Positions 1 through 7,185 of a stretch of 64,000 nucleotides of DNA are shown here, piece after piece. This stretch comes from Bacteroidota bacterium. Its GTDB lineage: Bacteria > Bacteroidota > Rhodothermia > Rhodothermales > UBA10348. Under the pieces are notes generated by a model. The model saw nothing but the letters and a program-made list of their open reading frames with translations. It searched no databases and was not told where the DNA came from. A program made the translations under genes and the position numbers. Position 1 is the stretch's first letter; each line of letters begins with the position of its first letter. The stretch is taken from assembly GCA_029262835.1 (NCBI GenBank), contig JAJCYQ010000003.1, positions 61,562-125,561 on the forward strand. Direction: 5' to 3'.

Positions 1-192
1 CAGCTCAAGTTCATTGCCACCCAGGTTGGACGCTTCCAGTAGGATTTTGAAGCTGGATCGGCCTTCTCCGAATTCCAGATACCGTGACCCCTTTGTAGCC
101 GTAGCATATTCCGTGTCTTGAGCAAGGACGGTGGACATATGGAAGAAGCCGCACACTGCGATGGTCAAGGCGACTCTGGATAGGGTTTTCAT
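1..192 (-). CDS. Secreted protein of unknown function, N-terminal part only
   Basis: The reading frame starts with ATG at 192 and runs off the left edge, giving 64 residues. The first ~24 residues are a clear Sec signal peptide: MKTLSR, a hydrophobic core, then a probable signal peptidase I site at LAQ/D. The mature part visible so far (TEYATATKGSRYLEFGEG, then FKILLEASNLGGNEL) matches no family I can name. It is divergent from the DUF2975 gene, and the 79 bases between them are AT-rich and probably hold both promoters. The C-terminus lies outside the window. Confidence 0.6.
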   Translation of the reverse strand, partial: MKTLSRVALTIAVCGFFHMSTVLAQDTEYATATKGSRYLEFGEGRSSFKILLEASNLGGNELEL

Positions 193-221
193 AGCCGACA
201 ACGTAATTACTGAAACCTATA

Positions 222-251
222 TTATCGTTTTACGTGATATACTTATCGTTT
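222..251. promoter_or_regulatory. Direct repeat, possible operator of the DUF2975/XRE operon
   Basis: The nine-base sequence TTATCGTTT occurs at 222-230 and again at 243-251, 21 bases apart (two helical turns), in the AT-rich gap just upstream of the ATG at 272. The downstream operon encodes an XRE-type repressor, so autoregulation through these repeats is plausible. That role is inferred only from position and spacing. Confidence 0.3.
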
Positions 252-271
252 ATCAATAACACCTGCTTGTC

Positions 272-874
272 ATGCTGTACGTACTCGAACGCATTCTTCG
301 ACTGTTTTGGTTCCTGCTTCTCGGCCTGTCGGCCTTGGCCGTACTGGCTATGAGCGTGGCCCTGTTCGTTTCCGATGATCCAGTGGACACCACGATCTTG
401 TCGGCCCCCGTATCCGTAGAGGCCTTCCAGAAGGCTACCGAAACGTCTGATATTGTACTGAATAGCGGCGGTCGCATTGGGATAGACGCCGTTTCGTTCA
501 CATCGACCAATCCCGCCCTGGCCTGGCCGATGGTCGTAGTTATGGTTCTTGGAATTGCCCTGTTCCTGCATGGCTTCAGCCTCTTGCGCCGTATTGTTTC
601 AGACGCGGCTTCGGACGCGCCATTTACTTCCAAGAACGTGTCCCGCTTGCGACGGCTGGCGCTTGTCGCCCTGGGCATTGCGGTGCTTGAATCGGTCGCT
701 CCACTGCTGTCTTCTGCACTGGCCTCGGTTGGACTTCGCGGCGAGGCCTTCCACGCCGAGTTCAGCCTGCGCGCCGAGCCTTCGTCGCTGATAATCGTGC
801 TCGTCCTGTTTGCGCTTGCTGAAGTGTTCTCGCGCGGCGTGGAGCTTCAGCAGGAAAACGACCTTACGGTATGA
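272..874 (+). CDS. DUF2975 family membrane protein
   Basis: This 200-residue protein has four predicted membrane segments (about residues 10-35, 85-105, 127-150 and 170-188) and ends with RGVELQQENDLTV, the typical end of DUF2975 proteins. Family members are small integral membrane proteins of unknown biochemical role, usually encoded directly before a YozG-like XRE regulator. That arrangement is seen here: its TGA at 872-874 overlaps the ATG of the XRE gene at 871. The two products are probably translationally coupled. A sensory or membrane-stress role is often guessed but is not shown by the sequence. Confidence 0.8.
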   Translation: MLYVLERILRLFWFLLLGLSALAVLAMSVALFVSDDPVDTTILSAPVSVEAFQKATETSDIVLNSGGRIGIDAVSFTSTNPALAWPMVVVMVLGIALFLHGFSLLRRIVSDAASDAPFTSKNVSRLRRLALVALGIAVLESVAPLLSSALASVGLRGEAFHAEFSLRAEPSSLIIVLVLFALAEVFSRGVELQQENDLTV

Positions 875-1077
875 TAACCATTCACCTGGACCTGCTCCTT
901 GTGGAACGCAAAATGACCCTGACCGAGCTTTCGGAAAAGGTCGGGGTCACACTTCAGAATCTGTCAGTCCTCAAAACCGGCCGTGCCCGGGCCATCAGAT
1001 TTTCCACATTGGAAGCCATCTGCGAAGCCCTCGACTGCCAGCCCGGTGACATCCTCAAATGGGAGCCAACACCATGA
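871..1077 (+). CDS. YozG-like XRE family transcriptional regulator
   Basis: A 68-residue single-domain Cro/C1-type helix-turn-helix protein. The helix-turn-helix spans about residues 16-55 (MTLTELSEKVGVT, then LSVLKTGRARAIRFSTL), followed by EAICEALDCQPGDIL. This short form with CQPGDIL at the C-terminus is typical of the YozG group that accompanies DUF2975 membrane proteins. It overlaps the gene before it and the gene after it by ATGA, so three genes form one tight operon. It probably binds DNA as a dimer and may autoregulate from repeats at 222-251. Confidence 0.85.
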   Translation: MITIHLDLLLVERKMTLTELSEKVGVTLQNLSVLKTGRARAIRFSTLEAICEALDCQPGDILKWEPTP

Positions 1078-1682
1078 CCGAAGCCATTCTTTCCACACTC
1101 GTAAACATAGTCCTCCTCGTCGTATTGCCATTGGGAGTGTACGGCACCGTACAACGAATTCGACGTCAGCGGACGTGGTCCGACATGCGCGAACGGACGG
1201 GACTTGTGCTCGGCGACCCGGTGTACATCGGGTACTGTGCCACGGTGGCCGTGGCAGTAGTCATCATACTCCTCATCTGGCCACCGTCCGTCGCCAATGC
1301 GACGGCAGAGGGCTCGGCGTTCGGGGTATTCGCAGGGCTCGGGCTCTCGGGTAAGGCCGTCATTCTGGCGCTGTTGTATGGCATCCTGAAAACAGGATTC
1401 GCGGAGGAATTTCTGTTCAGGGGCATGATCACGGGTAGCCTGGCCAGGCGGATGCCCGAATCCTGGGCCAATGTGACCCAATCGGTGATTTTCCTGGCGC
1501 CGCACCTGTTCATTCTGGCCGTCGCACCCGACATGTGGCCTATTCTCCCGGTCGTATTCGCTGGCGCCATGTTCACCGGATGGGTTCGCATCCGCAGTGG
1601 ATCCATCGTGGGTCCGTGGCTTCTGCACGCGACGGCGAACGTGACCATGGCACTGAGCGTCGCCATACGTTCAGCTTCCTGA
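1074..1682 (+). CDS. CPBP family intramembrane metalloprotease
   Basis: The ATG at 1074 was chosen because it overlaps the XRE stop codon (ATGA), giving 202 residues. The protein is multi-spanning and carries the CPBP (Abi/Rce1-like) glutamate motif EEFLFRG at about residue 110, followed by the second conserved segment FLAPHLF (His) and a third near WLLHATANV (His, Asn). These residues form the metal-binding active site of the family. CPBP proteins process prenylated or membrane substrates or act in bacteriocin immunity. The substrate here is unknown. It ends the DUF2975-XRE operon. Confidence 0.85.
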   Translation: MTEAILSTLVNIVLLVVLPLGVYGTVQRIRRQRTWSDMRERTGLVLGDPVYIGYCATVAVAVVIILLIWPPSVANATAEGSAFGVFAGLGLSGKAVILALLYGILKTGFAEEFLFRGMITGSLARRMPESWANVTQSVIFLAPHLFILAVAPDMWPILPVVFAGAMFTGWVRIRSGSIVGPWLLHATANVTMALSVAIRSAS

Positions 1683-1692
1683 ACAGAACCTG

Positions 1693-2064
1693 TCAGACGT
1701 GCTGATCAATCAGGATCGTATTTCCGTCGGGATCCTTGATTACGAAGTGGGCCGGACCCGTCGTGGTCACATCGGCTTCTGTGACCAGGTCCACACCGGC
1801 GTCCCGCAGGGCCTGCTGAAGTTCTCGCACATCCGTGAATGAATCCAGCGTTTGAGCCATCTGGTCCCACCCGGGGTTGAACGTCAGGATGTTCTCCTCA
1901 AACATGCCCTGGAACAGCCTAATAACGGTGGTCCCATTCCGCATAATGAGCCAGTTCTGCTCCATCTCACCGGCAAACGCCGAGAAACCGAGTGTTTCAT
2001 AAAATGCCCGCGACGCCTTGATATCTTTCACGGCCAGGCTGACTGAAAATCCACCGAGTTGCAT
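1693..2064 (-). CDS. VOC family (glyoxalase-like) protein
   Basis: Starting at the ATG at 2064 gives 123 residues with the paired beta-alpha-beta-beta-beta modules of the vicinal oxygen chelate fold: FSVSLAVKDIKASRAFYETLGF at the start, and GPAHFVIKDPDGNTILIDQHV at the end. VOC proteins bind a divalent metal and act as lyases, dioxygenases or resistance proteins. Small single-domain members like this one dimerise. No specific reaction can be assigned. A longer in-frame extension to 2328 exists but reads through a decayed gene in another frame and has no family similarity. Confidence 0.85.
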   Translation of the reverse strand: MQLGGFSVSLAVKDIKASRAFYETLGFSAFAGEMEQNWLIMRNGTTVIRLFQGMFEENILTFNPGWDQMAQTLDSFTDVRELQQALRDAGVDLVTEADVTTTGPAHFVIKDPDGNTILIDQHV

Positions 2065-2210
2065 GATAGGTGATGTTCTGATTGATGATGTTCTATTCTT
2101 CGAATCCAACAGGACGAGCGGCGTGTTCTGGCCGCCGAACGTGAAGACCACATGCTCCGCGCTGATGGCGGGCTCCCGCCGCAACGGCAAACACAGTCGA
2201 GCGACCTGTT

Positions 2211-2362
2211 TCAGGCACCGTCCGGCACTGTCTCCAGCAGAATGCGCTGCAAATCCAGGTCGGGTATTAGTCGTAATCGACGACGATTCCGGGTGCCACC
2301 TCTTCCGATCGGTCGGACTTGCCGTCACTCAGGGTGAGGTACAGCGCGTCGGCTTGACGATC
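2211..2362 (-). pseudogene. Remnant of a DUF2283 protein, frameshifted
   Basis: Reading the minus strand from about 2362, one frame gives DRQADALYLTLSDGK, then SEEVAPGIVVDYD and an immediate TAA at 2267-2269. That is the DUF2283 signature (D.EADALY...LSDG...EEV.PG...DYD), but the family normally continues with a G..VGIEI strand. A neighbouring frame continues with IPDLDLQRILLETVPDGA and a stop at 2211, which would suit the missing C-terminus. A small deletion between the two pieces is the simplest explanation. No start codon is visible in frame upstream. The family match is by motif recognition only. Confidence 0.45.
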
Positions 2363-2481
2363 ACCACTACCCGCAAGGTACGGTTCCCGAAAGCCGAAAT
2401 GTGCAGGAGACCATTCTGGCCTCAGACCTTCCTGTTTCGTAGACTCCCGGAACCAACAGTCCCGGCCCGACCGCGCTGCCT

Positions 2482-3426
2482 ATGAATGGCTTCATTGCCA
2501 ATACCGATTTCGACTGGTACACCTATCTCGCCGGGCGGGCCGATCTGGAAGAAGCCAATTTCTGGAAGCCGTCGGGTGGACAGTCATTCAAGGCACTCCA
2601 GCGGGGCGAGCCACTGATTTTCAAGCTCAAGGCCCGTCACGGGCACGCCGTCGTAGGCTTTGGGCTCTTCGCGCTCTTCAGGCACCTGACGGTGTACGAC
2701 GCCTGGCATTTATTTGGAGATGCGAACGGCGCGCCGGATATGGAACGCGTCGTGCAGCGGGTCGGAAAGTACGCCCACGGCGAAGACGGCGGGCGACCGG
2801 GACGGCACCATACAATTGGCTGCATTCTTCTGGCGAGCCCGATCTTCTTCGACAGGCCGCTCTGGATCCGCGGTCCGGCGGACTGGAAGAACCAGATCGT
2901 GTCCGGAAAGACGTACGACCTTACCCGCGGCGAGGGCCGCCGCATTTGGCAGGAATGCCTGGCGCGCGCGGCCATGCTGCCGCTGCCGACGGTCGCGAGT
3001 GAAAATCTTGGGCGTATCCAGGAGAGGGCAACGCGGGGGGAGGGCTACCTCGTGCAGCCCCGCCTCGGGCAGGGCCTGTTCCGGGCATCGGTCCAGGATG
3101 CCTACAACCGGTGCGCGGTATCGGGCGAGCATTCGCTCCCCGCGCTCGATGCGGCCCACATCAAGCCGTTCAAGGATGGTGGCCCCAATGAACTTCCGAA
3201 CGGGCTTCTGCTGCGAGCGGACATCCACCGGCTTTTCGACCGCGGCTACGTGACTATCACACCAGATTACCGCTTCCAGGTGAGTCCGGCCCTGAACGAT
3301 GAGTTCCACAACGGCAAGGTCTACTACCAGCAGGACGGCTCCCCGATTTGGCTGCCTCCGTCGGCCGATGCCCGCCCATCGCGGGAGTACCTGGCGTACC
3401 ATGGGGAAGAGGTGTTCCTGCGGTGA
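2482..3426 (+). CDS. HNH endonuclease with possible PUA/EVE-like N-terminal domain
   Basis: The 314-residue protein has two parts. Residues ~1-140 (FIANTDFDWYTYL, then KALQRGEPLIFKLK, VVGFGLFA) resemble the PUA/EVE/SRA-like fold used to read modified bases. Residues ~190-280 are an HNH_2-type nuclease: SVQDAYNRCAVSGEH, then LDAAHIKPFKDGG, PNGLLLRADIHRLFDRGYVTI. The HIKPF histidine, the GLLL asparagine region and the final histidine fit the beta-beta-alpha metal site. A reader fused to HNH suggests modification-dependent restriction of foreign DNA. The nuclease call is firm; the reader domain is inferred. It stands alone but lies about 2.4 kb from a defence island. Confidence 0.8.
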   Translation: MNGFIANTDFDWYTYLAGRADLEEANFWKPSGGQSFKALQRGEPLIFKLKARHGHAVVGFGLFALFRHLTVYDAWHLFGDANGAPDMERVVQRVGKYAHGEDGGRPGRHHTIGCILLASPIFFDRPLWIRGPADWKNQIVSGKTYDLTRGEGRRIWQECLARAAMLPLPTVASENLGRIQERATRGEGYLVQPRLGQGLFRASVQDAYNRCAVSGEHSLPALDAAHIKPFKDGGPNELPNGLLLRADIHRLFDRGYVTITPDYRFQVSPALNDEFHNGKVYYQQDGSPIWLPPSADARPSREYLAYHGEEVFLR

Positions 3427-3465
3427 CTCCGCGTGAACGACCATCGAGGTAAATGACGCGCAGTC

Positions 3466-3801
3466 CTACCGATTCAGTACCGAGATGAGGCTGTCGACTC
3501 TCCTTGCATTTGTCTGGAGCGACGTTTGGACGTCATTGAACTGCTGTTCTTCAAGCCTGGTAAGCACGGTTCTGTAATCATCCAATGCACTCGCGTGAAA
3601 TCGCCAAGCATCGACTATAAAGCCCACAAAAGCGATGAAGCAGACCAAAACGACCGTTACCGCCCACCACTCGGTTCTGTTGGTGCGCCGAATCAGTCTA
3701 TTGTAGTCTTCTTGGGCCAGGAATACACTGGACTCTTCCGGGTCCGCTGCCGTGCCTGGGATTGGTATCAGGTTGTCGCCGTTCGTGGATTCCGCTTTCA
3801 C
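3466..3801 (-). CDS. Single-span membrane protein with coiled-coil tail, unknown function
   Basis: The 111-residue protein starts with GTG at 3801, overlapping the stop of the gene upstream (GTGA). Residues 1-40 are polar; one membrane helix follows at about 46-66 (WWAVTVVLVCFIAFVGFIV). The last ~45 residues are heptad-rich (LDDYRTVLTRLEEQQFNDVQTS) and likely form a coiled coil. I do not recognise a family. The coupling to the preceding gene suggests the two act together. Confidence 0.55.
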   Translation of the reverse strand: MKAESTNGDNLIPIPGTAADPEESSVFLAQEDYNRLIRRTNRTEWWAVTVVLVCFIAFVGFIVDAWRFHASALDDYRTVLTRLEEQQFNDVQTSLQTNARRVDSLISVLNR

Positions 3802-4049
3802 TTGTAAATGCCCCGGACGACGAGTTCATCATCCTTCTCTTCTACCTGAAGATCATGCCCTACATATCGCGAGACGTCTACGCCACCGAATGTGACGCCA
3901 CGAGCAAAGGCCATTTTCGGATTGAGCGAGACTCCACCCATGCGCACGCGCCGGCGCGGCGCAATCGTTCCATTGGGCATCAGCCGGAAAACGCGGTCGA
4001 ATCGGACACGCTCAATATCATTCATGGTAGCATGGTCCTGGATATTCAT
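3798..4049 (-). CDS. Small protein of unknown function
   Basis: Starting at ATG 4049 gives 83 residues; a second ATG at 4028 is possible. The sequence is basic in the middle (PNGTIAPRRRVRMGGVSLN) with an acidic C-terminal strand (DLQVEEKDDELVVRGIYK). It is predicted to be mostly beta-strand with no membrane helix or signal peptide. It overlaps the membrane protein gene downstream by GTGA, so both are probably translated from one message. I do not recognise the family; the regular strand pattern and the coupling are the only support for its being real. Confidence 0.5.
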   Translation of the reverse strand: MNIQDHATMNDIERVRFDRVFRLMPNGTIAPRRRVRMGGVSLNPKMAFARGVTFGGVDVSRYVGHDLQVEEKDDELVVRGIYK

Positions 4050-4144
4050 TGTTTTCGACCGTTTTTTTATTACACAGGTTCCCAATTGACACATGACAGC
4101 CACTGACGTAACTCCCGGCCCAAATTATTCGAAGCAGGTTTGCT

Positions 4145-4897
4145 TTACCGCGGGTCCAGTCCACTGAGAGCATCCAACACAAATACCTCGATGGAGTCTG
4201 CCCGAATGGCGTCGTGATGCAATTTCTTGCACGCCTTCAGGTCAGTGATTGACTCCACTGCATTTCGGATGTCATCCGGCACGTCTCCGAAACGGATTTC
4301 GAGCGCATCGATCACGGCCTCCCGGGCATTCGTCAGGCGGCCTTCCTGCACTCCCTTTTCCATTCCCTTCCGCATGCCGTAGCGCTCAAAGCTCGTGATG
4401 TAGCTCATTTGTTTTTCCTCTTCCGTGTTAGCCAGTTCTACGAATACCTGGTCGTCGACATCTTCAGGAAGCCGCACAACCCAGTCCAGAAAGCGAAAAA
4501 GATGACGCACCTGCTGGCGGGACCACCCCCTTTCGTATAAACTTCGAAGGACATGAAGTTTCCAGCGGCTGCGCTCAAGAACGCTCTCATTGCTCTCTGA
4601 GGCCAGTTCCTGCGCTTTGAGAATGGCCAAAACCAACAGCCCGACCGGGCTCGAACTCAATGACAGTTGTCCTTGCCGATCACGAAAATCCAGCAGTTTC
4701 GCAACCGGGAAATCAAACCGCAGCGAACATCCCCATCCTCCCGTCCGGAACGTCTGCGGCCGCCACGAAGGGACATCATCAGCGAGCAGCGCAAGGCGGG
4801 CAACGTTCGGTCCGTAGCGGTCCACGAGCCGGTAGTAATTCGTCCACATACGCCGGGTACAGGACCTATCCCTGAATAGTGCGGACACCGTCCGCAC
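4145..4897 (-). pseudogene. 5'-truncated Rpn/PD-(D/E)XK transposase-like gene
   Basis: The frame encodes the middle and C-terminal part of the Rpn (recombination-promoting nuclease) / YhgA-like family: YYRLVDRYG, then RLALLADDVPSWRP, FDFPVAKLLDF, a helical region ending LFRFLDWVVRLPEDVDD, EEEKQMSYITSFERYGMRKGMEKG, and a C-terminal helical domain. Full-length members of this family carry a PD-(D/E)XK domain before the RLVDRY segment; it is missing here. The apparent GTG start lies inside a perfect hairpin (4874-4902), so the 5' part was probably lost at that palindrome. About 250 residues remain. Probably non-functional as a nuclease. Confidence 0.65.
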
Positions 4898-4902
4898 TAT
4901 TC
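4874..4902. repeat. Perfect 13-bp palindrome at the broken end of the Rpn-like gene
   Basis: GAATAGTGCGGAC (4874-4886) is followed by the loop ACC and its exact reverse complement (4890-4902). The Rpn-like frame ends precisely here. A related palindrome lies 38 bases further on (4941-4967). Both share the core GTGC-S-GAC / RCC loop / GTC. They may be REP-type elements or recombination hot spots; there is no T-tract, so a terminator is less likely. Confidence 0.7.
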
Positions 4903-4940
4903 AAACCATTATTCCCTGAAGCGATAAAGGCCCTTGCCCC

Positions 4941-4967
4941 GATTGTGCCGACGCCGTCGACACAATC
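4941..4967. repeat. Second palindrome related to the one at 4874
   Basis: GATTGTGCCGAC (4941-4952), loop GCC, GTCGACACAATC (4956-4967): a 12-bp stem with one mismatch. It resembles the 4874-4902 palindrome in stem sequence, three-base loop and size. Such pairs are typical of REP-like intergenic repeats. Confidence 0.6.
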
Positions 4968-4972
4968 CACTT

Positions 4973-5029
4973 CTTACCGGAGTGGAGCGCATCCGCGGCA
5001 ACTGGTCGGTGCGCGAACTCAAACTGTGA
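4973..5029 (+). pseudogene. Possible fragment of a DUF1016 (YhcG-type) nuclease gene
   Basis: The plus strand reads VERIRGNWSVRELKL and then TGA. The WSVRELK(RQI) motif is characteristic of the N-terminal domain of DUF1016/YhcG PD-(D/E)XK proteins. There is no start codon in frame upstream, and the next residues do not continue the family. At 18 residues this is suggestive only. Confidence 0.25.
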
Positions 5030-5347
5030 AAACGCCGGTCGCAAGTACATGAAATATGTGCCATGGTGGGTCAAGTGACCACGAGCGTCTTATTTGACCG
5101 CTGCATGACTGCAGTGACTATTGGCACCGACGATGGACAGGTAGAAGGTCGGCTGGAAATACTGGATGGCCGCGTCTGGCTGCACCATGTAGGATGATGA
5201 AATATGTATCCTTTTGGGCCTAACGGGTCTAATTGACGGGTAATTGATGGCCGACAGGAGCTTGAGCTGTGGCGGATGGGAAAAACGAAATGGAACGAGA
5301 CGAGGACACGGGCTTTTACCTAACCGAACTGTAAAAAGGTGTGATAC
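5030..5347. other. Gap without a convincing gene
   Basis: No frame here has family similarity or a plausible start. A short plus-strand stretch near 5135-5196 reads like coding sequence (EGRLEILDGRVWLHHVG, then a stop) and may be a relic. The region lies between a decayed gene and an antitoxin-like gene and probably holds the promoter of the latter. It is best described as a degraded accessory segment. Confidence 0.4.
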
Positions 5348-5596
5348 GTGACCCAACTTCTGGAAAAGCTCTTTGAGCAGGCCTCACAGCTTCCGGATGA
5401 AGAGCAGGACGAACTTGCCCGCCGAATGCTGGCAGAGTTGGAGGCAGAGAATCGCTGGGCAGAACTATTGTCCACATCGAAATCGAAGGACGTGCTTGAA
5501 CGCATGGCGGGCGAAGCCCTCGCGGCGCATCGGGCGGGGCGCACGAAACCTCTGAATCCGGTCAATACCTCCTTCCAGAACCCGTCTTCTTCTTGA
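5348..5596 (+). CDS. Antitoxin-like small protein (ParD/VapB-type helical), no toxin partner
   Basis: An 82-residue acidic, helical protein starting with GTG at 5348, preceded by AAAAAGG. The pattern LFEQASQLPDEEQDELARRMLAELEAENRWAELL, then LERMAGEALAAHRAGRTKPLNP, matches a widespread group of short antitoxin-like proteins that usually lie before a RelE/ParE-type toxin. Here no toxin follows: the next 244 bases hold an inverted repeat and no gene, and the next gene is on the other strand. It may be a solitary antitoxin, or the toxin may have been lost. Confidence 0.65.
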   Translation: MTQLLEKLFEQASQLPDEEQDELARRMLAELEAENRWAELLSTSKSKDVLERMAGEALAAHRAGRTKPLNPVNTSFQNPSSS

Positions 5597-5688
5597 ATGA
5601 TGGATGCCACGCTCGTCCGCTCTCTTCCACTTGCTGCCATGAGGGCTCAAGACACAATCTTCCCGGAAACGTGACCTTTTTTCGTGCC

Positions 5689-5756
5689 GTTCCTGCGGCG
5701 CGGTCTTCGGGCCACGGTCTAACGACCAAATGCCCTGCAGACCGCGCCGCAGGAAC
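5689..5756. repeat. Perfect 18-bp inverted repeat with 32-base spacer
   Basis: GTTCCTGCGGCGCGGTCT at 5689-5706 is exactly reverse-complemented at 5739-5756. It lies between the antitoxin-like gene (+) and the SIR2 gene (-), which converge here. It could stop transcription from both sides as a structured RNA, or be a small mobile-repeat relic. No T-tract directly follows either arm. Confidence 0.6.
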
Positions 5757-5840
5757 CGAGTCGTGGATTTTATTTCTGAGAAACGGGTAACAATCGTGCC
5801 CCCAGGGCAAGAACTCTGCGCTCAGTGACGTTTGGAGCCG

Positions 5841-6815
5841 CTAGTGTAGAATCGGATATCTCCGGAGCAAAGTGTAGCAGTCAAGCACATTCATACGTTG
5901 GCTTTCATTCTGTTCGGCACCCAGCCTTAATTTACCGTGTCGATCGAGTAGAGGGTCAAATCGCCGCATCGCCCTCGAAAGCTCTTCGCCGTACATGCCG
6001 ATCGAAGTACCGTAGACTCGCGGGAGAGACTCAGCCGTTCCATTCTTGCCTGCCAAGTTATGAACACCAAGTAGTTCAAGGTTCTGCGGGTGGAAGCCAA
6101 ATCCGAGGAAGCACAATTTCTCTGCACCACGAAGCAGACTAGCGAATGAGCGTGCTCGGAGTGTTGTGGCCATTGTTTCAAGTGAGTCCGCTGCTCTTGC
6201 CACTACCTCGCTCGTGATTGCTTCTCCTACCGGAACGTTCTTCAGCTGTCCAAGACTGCCGTAGACGTGAGTGATCTTCATGGATTCAACGAACGACAAT
6301 GCCTCATCGTGCCCCACGCCGTGAAGGGACTTGACGGCGTGGTAGAAGTAATATTCCAGGGATCGATCATAGTTGAAAGTCACAAAGCCAAACCGTTCTA
6401 CCGGAAATGATGGGGTTTTGGTCGATAAATCCAAGTCCCGCTGAACGGCGCTCCAGAGAAGACCATACCAGTCGTCCCCTTTCTCCGATCGCCATAAAAC
6501 CCTGCCCGCCTTGGCAAGATTCTCAGATCGCAGTAGACAGTGTGCTATCACTCTTTTCCCGAGTTCCTCCCAATCCGGGCGATTGGCGAGGAAGTAATCG
6601 ATGGTTGTTTCGCCTCCACTGTGATCAAAGTCTTTCACAAAGTTGGACAGCACGTTTTGATCTACTGTCACTCCGGTTTTCAAATCGCCCAACAATGTGT
6701 CGTAATGGCTGATATCCGATGGGATTGCACGAATGATGTCCTTCAGTTGCATTCCCGAGGGTAAACCGTACGGTATGCTGGCACCAGCTCCGAGTATGAA
6801 GACAGTTTTTGGCAA
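5841..6815 (-). CDS. SIR2-family protein, last gene of the defence island
   Basis: The 324-residue protein starts at TTG 6815 (KTVFILGAGAS begins immediately, so no longer start is needed). It shows the SIR2-like NAD-binding fold used in phage defence: GAGAS at 9-13, FVTFNYDRSLEY with NYD at 148-150, ITHVYGSLG with the likely catalytic His183, and the second nucleotide-contact motif LCFLGFGFHPQN at 235-245. Defence SIR2 proteins of this kind hydrolyse NAD+ to NADH-starve infected cells. It lies 37 bases after the YgjP-like gene, same strand, so it can belong to the same transcript. It is only distantly related to the other SIR2 protein at 11869-12906. Its trigger is unknown. Confidence 0.85.
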   Translation of the reverse strand: MPKTVFILGAGASIPYGLPSGMQLKDIIRAIPSDISHYDTLLGDLKTGVTVDQNVLSNFVKDFDHSGGETTIDYFLANRPDWEELGKRVIAHCLLRSENLAKAGRVLWRSEKGDDWYGLLWSAVQRDLDLSTKTPSFPVERFGFVTFNYDRSLEYYFYHAVKSLHGVGHDEALSFVESMKITHVYGSLGQLKNVPVGEAITSEVVARAADSLETMATTLRARSFASLLRGAEKLCFLGFGFHPQNLELLGVHNLAGKNGTAESLPRVYGTSIGMYGEELSRAMRRFDPLLDRHGKLRLGAEQNESQRMNVLDCYTLLRRYPILH

Positions 6816-6852
6816 GTGGACAGAATCAGTCTGCGTGAGCGTACAGCTCAGA

Positions 6853-7185
6853 TTATTGGATCGATGTGGTATCCTCGGCCGATTTGGCTCTCAACCGCTC
6901 CTCAAACCGTTCATAATCTCCCAAATGGGCCCGCATGAGGCTTTTCCAAAGACGGCCGTGGTTTGGGACGCGCAGATGGAGCAGTTCGTGGACGATGACG
7001 TATTCGCCGAGGTCACGGTCCAAGTCAAGAAGCTCGTCGTTGAAGCTGAGGGTGCCAGCAGTGGAGCATGAGGCCCACTTGCGACTCATTGGGCGGACAT
7101 ACAGACCCGTGATCTCAACATCCAGCTTGGACGCCCACTCATGGACGCGAGCCTTGAATTCTCCCCTATCGCGCCACGCTGTCAT
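6853..7185 (-). CDS. YgjP-like zinc metallopeptidase domain protein
   Basis: A 110-residue protein consisting of the YgjP/DUF45-type metallopeptidase core: RPMSRKWASCS, then EYVIVHELLHLRVPNHGRLWKSLM. The zinc site HELLH is at 66-70 with the third ligand His76. Members of this group are often encoded beside hsdR in type I restriction-modification operons, where their role is unknown. Its ATG overlaps the hsdR stop codon (ATGA, 7182-7185), so it is translationally coupled. It is shorter than stand-alone YgjP (~165-235 residues). Confidence 0.85.
   Translation of the reverse strand: MTAWRDRGEFKARVHEWASKLDVEITGLYVRPMSRKWASCSTAGTLSFNDELLDLDRDLGEYVIVHELLHLRVPNHGRLWKSLMRAHLGDYERFEERLRAKSAEDTTSIQ

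Noticed and set aside
5090..5356. 88-codon minus-strand frame in the gap before the antitoxin-like gene
   Set aside because: No family match, odd composition and no ribosome-binding site; it also overlaps the likely promoter of the plus-strand gene.
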